Shown: piece by piece, positions 8,143 through 15,268 of the stretch | Numbering within the stretch: the stretch's first letter is position 1 | Layout of the letters: the number at the start of each line of letters is the position of its first letter | Assembly: GCA_964514395.1 (NCBI GenBank) | Contig: CAZEQK010000033.1 | Span: 1-38,418, forward strand | Length of the DNA: 38,418 nucleotides | From: CAZEQK01 sp964514395 | Lineage (GTDB): Bacteria > Bacillota > Bacilli > Tepidibacillales > Tepidibacillaceae | Direction of reading: 5' to 3' | The notes under the pieces: generated by a model | The model's input: the letters and a program-made list of their open reading frames with translations, nothing else | What the model was told of the DNA's origin: nothing | Database searches by the model: none | Translations under genes and position numbers: made by a program

Positions 8143-8922
8143 TTAGTTTTGGGATAATTCAGGTTTTCGACAAATCAAACAAAATATGCGGTGTGGTATC
8201 AGCATTGGTTCATCTTTAAAATATATTTTTAATAATTCCTCAAGCGCCTTGTCAAATTGTTCTACTTCTTTGTCTGAAAGACTTGCTCCCACTCCAGCGC
8301 TAGCACGTATTCTGCCACGCCAGCCTTCGTGGTTGTAAGAAACCGAAGCATCAAACGTAAATGTTTCTATATCTTCAAATCCTCCAACAGCCACATCAGT
8401 GAGCCATTGGGGGTACATACCCATTCCATTTGCTCCTGCCCATTCCGGATTAAATTTCAGTATCAATTCTTCTGTCCGTGCCACAACGTTTTGCTCAAGT
8501 GGTATCCAGTCAAAATGAACAATAATCAACTTCCCACCTTTTTTAATCACACGATAAACTTCATGTACTGCTTTTTTACGATCAAACCAGTGCCAACACT
8601 GTCCTGCGGTGACGACATCAAAAGAATTATCTTTAAATGGAAGGTTTTCCGCCTGTCCTGTCACATATCTTACAGAAACGTTATTTTCCTGATCTAACTT
8701 TTTTGCCTGTTCCAATAATTTATCTGACGGATCAAGTCCGACCAGATGACTTCCTTGTTTCGCTAAAGGACGTGCTAAATATCCAGTTCCAGTACCGATG
8801 TCTAAAATCTTTTGTTCCGGTAAACCAACGTCGAACTGTTTCAGTCGTTCAAAAAGCTCTGAAGGATACCCAAATCTAAACTTACTATAATCATTGGCAG
8901 TTAATCCGAATTGAATTTTCAT
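8143..8922 (-). CDS. Class I SAM-dependent methyltransferase
   Basis: 259 residues, the usual length for the UbiE/Methyltransf_11 group. SAM-binding motif I is ILDIGTGTGYLA (about 39-50), the acidic residue that binds the ribose is in VGLDPS, and the later motifs are FDVVTAGQCWHWFD and VIKKGGKLIIV. It should transfer a methyl group to a small molecule, but nothing in the sequence gives the substrate. The ribosome binding site is weak: GGGGTG at 12 bases or GAGAG at 6. It stands alone, with its own terminator. No respiratory-quinone gene is nearby, so a UbiE name is not justified. Confidence 0.85.
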   Translation of the reverse strand: MKIQFGLTANDYSKFRFGYPSELFERLKQFDVGLPEQKILDIGTGTGYLARPLAKQGSHLVGLDPSDKLLEQAKKLDQENNVSVRYVTGQAENLPFKDNSFDVVTAGQCWHWFDRKKAVHEVYRVIKKGGKLIIVHFDWIPLEQNVVARTEELILKFNPEWAGANGMGMYPQWLTDVAVGGFEDIETFTFDASVSYNHEGWRGRIRASAGVGASLSDKEVEQFDKALEELLKIYFKDEPMLIPHRIFCLICRKPELSQN

Positions 8923-9194
8923 GTAGTACTCTCACACCCCTCTATTATTAAGACTTTGGCTGCAGAGTCAATTTTCAACTTAATTTGTTCTATGTACAAC
9001 CTTTATCTAAATTTTATCACTTTTCTCTAATAAACAAAAAAGCTTTCGAACTTATCCATTCTGAAATTTCTGCATAAGAAATGAACAGCAACGATAGATA
9101 GCTGATGAAACATAGCAATCTAATAGTTTTCACTCTTTAATCATCAACAATTTCATTATCAAAATAATTACTTAATTCCACTACTTCTGAAATT

Positions 9195-9512
9195 TTAGGA
9201 ATTTACCACAAAAAGAAATAGAATGATAATGATATTAATCATTGGTAATAAACTAAATAGCAATGCTAATTTAAATTTCTTAAATTTTAACAACAATAAT
9301 AATGATGTGATGATAGATATTAATATACCTCCTGGAATGGAGAAAGCAAATATAAAGAAAATCCAATTAGAAAGGATTTCCGTTGAACCTGGTGCATCAA
9401 ACGCCATTGGTGAAACCATTGCTGCTACAGCGCTTATAGGAAATAGTAAACCAAAGATCACATTAATAATAATAACTACGGTCTTCATAACTGAATGTTT
9501 ATTCAAGTTCAT
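9195..9512 (-). CDS. Small membrane protein, three predicted helices
   Basis: 105 residues, almost all hydrophobic. Helices lie at about 10-33, 48-72 and 80-103, with a basic KFKKFK loop between the last two. The ATG at 9512 has GGAGAG eight bases upstream; a GTG three codons earlier overlaps that site and is less likely. I do not recognise the family. It lies just downstream of the AAA/TPR operon (55 bases after its stop, with TCCTCC on the plus strand in between), so it could be read from the same transcript. Confidence 0.65.
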   Translation of the reverse strand: MNLNKHSVMKTVVIIINVIFGLLFPISAVAAMVSPMAFDAPGSTEILSNWIFFIFAFSIPGGILISIITSLLLLLKFKKFKLALLFSLLPMINIIIILFLFVVNS

Positions 9513-9567
9513 ATAGTTCACTCTCCAAAGAGCTATTATTTGATGGTCCTCCTTAAATTAAGTCTTA

Positions 9568-10797
9568 TTAAAACATTTTTTTATATTTTTCTAAATATAT
9601 TGCTACATCATTAAAAAGACCACTTTGATTAGAATACTTTACATAATTCTTAATAGTCTTTAACCACTCTATTGTCGATGGCTTAGTATTTTTAATTGCA
9701 TTTAACAAATCTTCCATTTTAATAGGTCTTTCTAGTTCAGAAGACATAATTTCTGAAATCACATTTTCCGTAGCGACCTCTACTACATTTTCTATATCTG
9801 CTCCTGAGTATAGCTCAGTGCTTAAAGAAAGTTTTTGTATGTCAATTGTTTCAACGGGTCGATCTTTTAATTTTAGTTGAAAAATACGTTCTCTTGCCTT
9901 TTTATCAGGTGGTGGTACAAAAATTACTCTGTCAAATCTTCCTGGCCGTAAAAATGCAGGATCAATATCCCATGGCATGTTAGTGGCTCCAATAATTAAA
10001 ATCTGATCGGTACTAGAATCGATACCTTCCATTTCAGATAAGAGTTGATCAACCATAGGTCTCAGCATATGAGATGAAGATTTTGCCCTATTATATCCTA
10101 AAGAGTCAATCTCATCAAAGAATAAAACGGTTGGATTATTAGCATGCGCAGTGGTAAAAATGTCTTTAATGTTTTGCTCACTGACACCTAAAAAAGGGTC
10201 TAAAATATCTGTTATATGAACCGCTGAAAAATTAGCTTTTACTTCACCAGCAGTTGCTCTAGCAATAAAGGTTTTGCCACATCCTGGTGGACCAAATAAT
10301 AAGATACCACCTCCAGATTTCTTTCGATATTTAGCAAATAAACCTGGATTTGTAAAGGGTTTAATAATTTTCATTCGAATAGTGTTTTTTAATTCCTCTA
10401 GTCCACCTACATCCTCAAATTTTATTCTATTTCTTTTAAATTCAACGATATGTTGGTTGTCCTCTTTTCCTCCATTGATTACTCTTAATGCAGCCTTTTC
10501 CTTAAACTTTTGTTCTATATCTATATGTTCTTCAAAATTATCTTCTATCCATTCTTCTTCAGAAGAAGTAGAGTCATGCTTAACACCCTCATTAACTTCT
10601 TTAGATGAAATGTTATTTAGTTGCAAAATCACTTTCTCTCTTAATTGCTCATCTGCGTATTTTAATGCTTCTGCAAATGCCGAGAGAGATTTATTTGTCT
10701 GTTCTAACTCTTGGTATTCAATTCCTAATAAGAACCATGCCGTTGCATTATCTTGATTTTCTTCAATCATTTTTTTTAATAGTTCTATTTTGTTCAT
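9568..10797 (-). CDS. AAA ATPase of Vps4/CDC48 type with N-terminal TPR
   Basis: 409 residues. A TPR-like helical pair (about 10-55) is followed by an acidic linker (about 70-110). The classic AAA domain shows FEDVGGLEELK, Walker A GPPGCGKT (about 169-176), Walker B FFDEID (226-231), sensor-1 GATN and the Arg-finger motif LRPGRFDR. The domain order and the C-terminal helices resemble Vps4/katanin and one CDC48 ring. It should hydrolyse ATP as a hexamer to pull on protein substrates. A GTG at 10812 overlaps the upstream stop (GTGA); the ATG at 10797 has GAGGT nine bases before it and is preferred. It is the last gene of a three-gene operon with two membrane proteins. It is distinct from SpoVK/CbbX-type AAA proteins and from FtsH, since it has no membrane segment or protease. 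Confidence 0.9.
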   Translation of the reverse strand: MNKIELLKKMIEENQDNATAWFLLGIEYQELEQTNKSLSAFAEALKYADEQLREKVILQLNNISSKEVNEGVKHDSTSSEEEWIEDNFEEHIDIEQKFKEKAALRVINGGKEDNQHIVEFKRNRIKFEDVGGLEELKNTIRMKIIKPFTNPGLFAKYRKKSGGGILLFGPPGCGKTFIARATAGEVKANFSAVHITDILDPFLGVSEQNIKDIFTTAHANNPTVLFFDEIDSLGYNRAKSSSHMLRPMVDQLLSEMEGIDSSTDQILIIGATNMPWDIDPAFLRPGRFDRVIFVPPPDKKARERIFQLKLKDRPVETIDIQKLSLSTELYSGADIENVVEVATENVISEIMSSELERPIKMEDLLNAIKNTKPSTIEWLKTIKNYVKYSNQSGLFNDVAIYLEKYKKMF

Positions 10798-10808
10798 TTG
10801 TTCATACC

Positions 10809-11684
10809 TCACTTAAAGAAAATCTTATAAATTAGTGGGTTAAACCACGTAGACAAGGCAAATATAATGTAGAAGGAAGCAACAAATACTAATAAACCAT
10901 TCATTTTTAAATAATAAAGTAACAATATAATAAGCATAAAAATGATATATATTGTAGCTGCCCCACCTAATTTATTAACAATACGATGAGGGAAAAATAA
11001 GAAATGTGATTTCCTGTCTACGTCATTCAGTAATCTTAAAATATCTTCATTTGTTGGGTCAAGTAAATAGGCTTGTCTCAAGTGCTCTCTAGCTGATTTG
11101 TATTTACCTTTGAATATCTCTGTTATCCCAATTTTCATTAATTTACTTATCTCTTGATCTGATGAATGCATATATTTCTCTAATGTCTCTAACTGTTGCA
11201 TTTTTTTTCCTTTTGCTAAATAGTAGTAAAAAATATAGTGGAGAACAACTTCATTTTCTGGACTAATTCTAACTGCCTCGTTCAAAAGTTGATGTCCCTT
11301 ATCTTCGTTTCCTGTAATAAACATTAAATACCCATATGAAGCTAAAACTTCTGGATTATTTGGTTTCAAACTTAAAGATTCTAGATAAGCCGTCTCAGCT
11401 TTTTCATATTGATTGGTTTTAAAATAAACATCTCCAAGTAAACCATGAACATATTCTGCTGTATATCCATTATTTAATGCATCAAAACAGTTATCGATTG
11501 CTTCCTTGTATTCATTAAGATGATAATTAGTATGTGCTATCATAAAAAGTAATTTCTCATTATTTGGACAATGAGATAAATTAGAAAGTATAAGTTCTTT
11601 GGCTTTTTGGTATCTATTAATTTGTAAATAATGAGTGATTTGTTCTAAGTTTGCTAGATCTTTACAATCAGTAAATTGTTCCAA
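10809..11684 (-). CDS. TPR-repeat protein with C-terminal membrane anchor
   Basis: 291 residues. Five or six TPR units run from about 15 to 225 (for example YHLNEYKEAIDNCFDAL, YFKTNQYEKAETAYLESL, YKSAREHLRQAYLLDP). A basic linker follows, then two transmembrane helices at about 240-262 and 264-285. The repeats should face the cytoplasm and hold a partner protein. The partner may be the AAA ATPase encoded next, which carries its own TPR segment. The start is TTG, with GGAG nine bases before it. It overlaps the upstream gene by 17 bases, and the next gene's region by four, so translation is probably coupled across the operon. Confidence 0.85.
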   Translation of the reverse strand: MEQFTDCKDLANLEQITHYLQINRYQKAKELILSNLSHCPNNEKLLFMIAHTNYHLNEYKEAIDNCFDALNNGYTAEYVHGLLGDVYFKTNQYEKAETAYLESLSLKPNNPEVLASYGYLMFITGNEDKGHQLLNEAVRISPENEVVLHYIFYYYLAKGKKMQQLETLEKYMHSSDQEISKLMKIGITEIFKGKYKSAREHLRQAYLLDPTNEDILRLLNDVDRKSHFLFFPHRIVNKLGGAATIYIIFMLIILLLYYLKMNGLLVFVASFYIIFALSTWFNPLIYKIFFK

Positions 11685-12153
11685 TTAAAAGTACTCCTCC
11701 CGTAATAATAACTAATTCAATTATTCCTCCAAAGAAAATCCAAATGATGGCTTTTTTTATTAATGGCTGTACTACTCCAAACGTATGTATATGTTGTATA
11801 TATTTTTTTTTCATCATAAGATAGAAAATATAATAAATACCAACTGCTATAAAACGAAAAACATATCTAAGCTCTCTTTTTTCATTTAAAACAGTCAAAG
11901 TATGTTTTGAAATTTCCCAATCTATAGCAGTACCAAGAATAATAATTTTTAATATAATACCTAGCGAACCTATTAATAAGATCAAACGAGTATATGTTTT
12001 TTTTAGAAAAAGCATTTTAGCATTCTGATAAGATAAAATGATTGTCGGAAGTAATCCTCCAAAAAAAGCTACATAGAACAGTTTTTTAATGTTATAAGAA
12101 CTTGTCAATTTAAGGTCTTGCAATGTTGGCTTCAATAATTCTTCAATATCCAA
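11668..12153 (-). CDS. Four-helix membrane protein, first gene of the AAA/TPR operon
   Basis: 161 residues. A soluble N terminus (about 1-22) is followed by hydrophobic stretches near 25-45, 57-77, 98-115 and 133-158, with basic loops (LKKTYTR, MKKKY). I do not recognise the family; the overall look is of a small Yip1- or RDD-like membrane protein, but no diagnostic motif is present. The start is TTG, with GGAG nine bases before it, the same arrangement as in the next gene. Its constant association with a TPR membrane protein and an AAA ATPase on one mRNA suggests it is the membrane platform of that machine. Confidence 0.75.
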   Translation of the reverse strand: MDIEELLKPTLQDLKLTSSYNIKKLFYVAFFGGLLPTIILSYQNAKMLFLKKTYTRLILLIGSLGIILKIIILGTAIDWEISKHTLTVLNEKRELRYVFRFIAVGIYYIFYLMMKKKYIQHIHTFGVVQPLIKKAIIWIFFGGIIELVIITGGVLLIGTIY

Positions 12154-12396
12154 TAATTTTCACTCCAGTCTGTTGAATGTCTAACATAAAGTCTTATTTT
12201 CGACAAAATATATATATTTCCTTCTATATTTTTACAAAATATTTAAGTAATATAAATTGTCGTAGATTAAATCAACTTTAAGATGAAGTAATAGTCCTTA
12301 TTGATATATTAGACTAAAATCTCTTCTATCCTCTTTTTAGTATACATCTACGGTCAGTACAATAGATTGCCTAAAATGCAGTTGACTAAAGTAAAT

Positions 12397-12447
12397 AGAA
12401 GTAGACCTCCTCATTCATGAGTTCAAGGGAAGGTCTACTTCTTTTTT
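12397..12447. terminator. Terminator hairpin
   Basis: AGAAGTAGACCT (12397-12408) pairs with AGGTCTACTTCT (12431-12442), a 12-bp stem with T6 on the plus-strand side and an A tract that feeds the minus-strand stem. It lies directly after the stop of the gene at 12448. The 12154-12396 gap beyond it should hold the AAA/TPR operon promoter; I see no clear -35/-10 pair. Confidence 0.7.
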
Positions 12448-12903
12448 CTATACATTTTTACATTCTGTGAAACGAAAATCATAACCATTATATATTCTCT
12501 CTACTATGATATACTTTCTCTTACGTCTCTTAATGATGTACGTTACAGGGCGAAGTTCCTCTTCCTTTTCCCATTCGAAACCTAATTTCGTATGAATAAT
12601 ATAACAATTTCTACAAAATTGGTTTATCTGAATATCTCTAAATCCTGGTGTTGGACCAATATCTCCCTCTATTACATACAATTTATGATTTATTTCTTTT
12701 GTTTTTAAATTACAGAGCATTATTTTAGCATAGGATGAAGACCAATATTCTGTAAAATAATTATATATTTTTTTACGTGTATTAAATGCTTCAGGAAGTA
12801 ATCTCCATTTATCTCCATGATCTGAAGCAGATCGAAAAACATTTGCAAATTGTTCCTCAGCTTTTACAAGAAATACTCTCCAATACTCAACATTTCGTAA
12901 CAC
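12448..12903 (-). CDS. Orphan protein of unknown function
   Basis: 151 residues, rich in aromatic and basic residues, with no signal peptide or membrane segment. It contains a Cys pair region (FCRNCYIIHTKLGFEW, about 110-125) and a basic RRKRKY patch near the end. I do not recognise the family. The start is uncertain: GTG at 12903 has AGGTGG eight bases upstream, while GTGs at 12912 and 12915 overlap that site. It stands alone, with a terminator just behind the stop. Confidence 0.55.
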   Translation of the reverse strand: MLRNVEYWRVFLVKAEEQFANVFRSASDHGDKWRLLPEAFNTRKKIYNYFTEYWSSSYAKIMLCNLKTKEINHKLYVIEGDIGPTPGFRDIQINQFCRNCYIIHTKLGFEWEKEEELRPVTYIIKRRKRKYIIVERIYNGYDFRFTECKNV

Positions 12904-13169
12904 TTTATGCACCACCTATTCTCAACTTATACCTTATAGTATGAAGTGGGCATTCTTATAGCGACTTTTTCTTATAATAAAAAATCATGAATTATAAATT
13001 CTACAATTTATTCATGTATATAGTTAGCATCCTTGATTTAGTTTTCCTTTCAAGTCGAATTCTCTTTACAAGGCGATAATTTTTTTTAGCTTGATAGGGA
13101 CATACATCCAATCATCAGACTTAACAGATTCGTATAATAAAGAAAATCTGTTTACTTGGAGGTTTGTTT

Positions 13170-13589
13170 GTGAGTAAATCCATCAATGGAAATATAAAGA
13201 GTCGCCCGATATCGAATTCTTTGGCTGAGCCTCTTTTATCATCAAGGGCTTTTATTGGAGGAGTAATAGTTACATCTAACGCATTAAAAGAAATGCGCCC
13301 GAATTCCAAGGATATATTGTCACAGAAAGTAGAAGGTCAGCTTTGTCTGGCAAACAGTATAATAAGAAGAACGCTTAGAATATCGAACCGTATAATAGCA
13401 AGAGAAATTTCACGTAATGTTTTTTCCTTTCGTAATATGTCAGATACAATTCCGACATGGGCAAGACCTTCCATGTTTTCGGCACTCATATTACTACAAA
13501 GTGTACTTAATGACAAAAAGACTCCAAAATGGGCAAGACCAGTTTTGATTAGAGCCCAAAAACAACTTATATTAGCCTCAAGGCGATAA
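13170..13589 (+). CDS. Basic orphan protein with repeated WARP motif
   Basis: 139 residues, very rich in Arg, Ser, Ile and Leu. The sequence holds two short repeats, PTWARPSMFSALILL and PKWARPVLIRAQ, near the C terminus. I do not recognise the family. The GTG start has TTGGAGG seven bases upstream, a strong site, which supports the plus strand over an opposite-strand frame of 90 codons across 13337-13609. A 12-base direct repeat, CAAGGCGATAAT, occurs just before the gene (13069-13080) and again over its stop codon (13579-13590). A terminator follows. Confidence 0.55.
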   Translation: MSKSINGNIKSRPISNSLAEPLLSSRAFIGGVIVTSNALKEMRPNSKDILSQKVEGQLCLANSIIRRTLRISNRIIAREISRNVFSFRNMSDTIPTWARPSMFSALILLQSVLNDKKTPKWARPVLIRAQKQLILASRR

Positions 13590-13606
13590 TGGGTGTTTTC
13601 TATGCA

Positions 13607-13674
13607 CAAGAAAAAGAACTTGTCTTCTGTGCTAGTTCTTCAGTGCCTTCCTTCTGGATAGGTTCTTTTTCTTG
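13607..13674. terminator. Convergent terminator
   Basis: CAAGAAAAAGAAC (13607-13619) and its exact complement (13662-13674) form a 13-bp stem with A/T-rich ends and a 42-base loop. It lies between the convergent stops at 13589 (plus) and 13685 (minus). Confidence 0.65.
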
Positions 13675-13684
13675 CATTCTCAAA

Positions 13685-15031
13685 CTAATCTATGCCATAT
13701 GACAGACGTCTTGCTAATTTTCCTATCCAATTCATTAACCCTAATCTAGTTAGTTTCGAGGTAATATTACCAAATTTTCTATAACCAAAATTGAATAACA
13801 GATAAGATATCCTTTGTTTTTTTTGTTCCGGGAGTCTTTTAAAAATATTTTTAAAAGAATAAAATTCTTTATATATCCAGATGTATCCCTTGTACAACTC
13901 CTCTCTGCTCATTTGTTTAGGATTAAACACTACGTGAGAGGTATTATAATGACTCCAATTGAAATCTATTATTCTACCTTCTGCTTTAAACTTTTTATAT
14001 AACTCTGTCCCAGGATAAGGAGTTAATATATGAGCAGTCATCGTTTCAATCTTATTTTTAACTAACCATTCAAGGGTATTGTTGAAAACAGATTTATTAT
14101 CATAATCAAAGCCGAAAGCTAAACTAGCATTAATCATTATTCCTCTTTTATGTATCTCTTCTATCAATTTTTCATAAATAGCTATATTGTTTTATCGCTT
14201 TTCCACACTTTTAATTGATTCACTGTTAATCGTCTCAAATCCAATAAAAAGGCTTTGGCAGCCTGTTTCTTTCATTTTATCTAACAGATCAAGATGATGA
14301 ACTAAATTAGTAGATACTGCAGCGTTCCACTTTAAATGGAGAGGCTTCATTTTATCTAGAAAATCCTTTGTCCAAGAAATATTACCAATAAAATTATCGT
14401 CTATAAACATAACATGCTTGGTATCCAATCTATTAATCTCTTCAATAACCTTTTCAACTGGTCTATTCCTATATTTATGATGGACATAATCGCAGCTATT
14501 GTAGCAAAAACTGCATGTAAAAGGGCATCCCCTACTAGAAGATATTATATTCGTATAAAGATATGATGAATGATCGATTAAGTCCCATCTAGGTCTTGGA
14601 ACTTTATTTAAATCACTAGGTTTATTAAAATAATACTTAGATTTTAGTTCTCCTCTTTCAGCATCTAATAGCATTTCTTCCCAAATTTCTTCTGCTTCCC
14701 CTATACAGACGGCATCAGCGTAATTTAATGCTTCATCAGGCTCAGCACTCACATGAATTCCGCCAAGTATAACAGGTATACCCTGTTTGCGATAATAAGA
14801 GGCAATTTCATAAGCTCGCTTAGATGTGTCTACATTAACTGTAATTCCGACTATATCAGGCAAGTCATCAAAATTAATCTCTTGAACATTTTCATCTGCT
14901 ATAGATACTTCATATTTATCTGGAGTAAGTGATGCTAATGTCAATAATGATAATGATGGAGATAACCTTCTCTTATATTCTGAATCCATTGGACGTAAAC
15001 TCATCTTAGGGGAAATTAACTTTATTTTCAT
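13685..15031 (-). pseudogene. B12-binding radical SAM protein split by an in-frame TAA
   Basis: The first 279 codons encode a cobalamin-binding-like domain (about 1-130, with GITVNVDTS and ILGGIHVSAEPDEAL) and the start of a radical SAM barrel with the cluster motif CPFTCSFC (Cys169, 173, 176). A TAA at 14194-14192 stops the frame after SVEKR. The same frame continues without a shift (NNIAIYEKLIEEIHKRG) for 160 more residues that complete the barrel (SLAFGFDYDN, AHILTPYPGTELY) and a basic tail. A single substitution, probably CAA to TAA, therefore explains the break. The start has AGGAGA seven bases upstream. The intact relatives are anaerobic-type methyl- or ring-forming enzymes of mostly unknown substrate. 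Readthrough or a sequencing error cannot be excluded. Confidence 0.85.
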
Positions 15032-15076
15032 TTGTTTATCTCCTATCAGCTTCGAATATTTCTAAAAGGCTCTATA

Positions 15077-15121
15077 AAATAAAAAAACACCATAGTAAAT
15101 TTACTCATGATGTTGTTTCTA
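15077..15121 (-). terminator. Terminator of the prenyltransferase gene
   Basis: On the minus strand a 14-pair stem with one bulged G, centred on the palindrome AGTAAATTTACT, is followed by seven T and further T-rich sequence. It lies about 150 bases after the stop at 15269. Confidence 0.8.
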
Positions 15122-15268
15122 TGCCAAAGATGGGTTGTAAAAGAATCTCTTTTATTCCCCTTTTAAGTTATTATACACAATTAATGTGAAGTTTTATAGA
15201 TAACTAAAATACATATATATTTCAGTTATAAAATGGGCATATAGAAAACATTAGATAAGGACAAATTC

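Noticed and set aside
9568..10797. FtsH or SpoVK identity for the AAA ATPase
   Set aside because: There is no membrane segment, no HExxH protease site, and the Vps4/CDC48-type motifs (FEDVGGLEELK, LRPGRFDR) and N-terminal TPR do not fit the CbbX/SpoVK type.
13337..13609. 90-codon minus-strand frame opposite the 13170-13589 gene
   Set aside because: No ribosome binding site; the plus-strand frame has TTGGAGG at ideal spacing and its own terminator.
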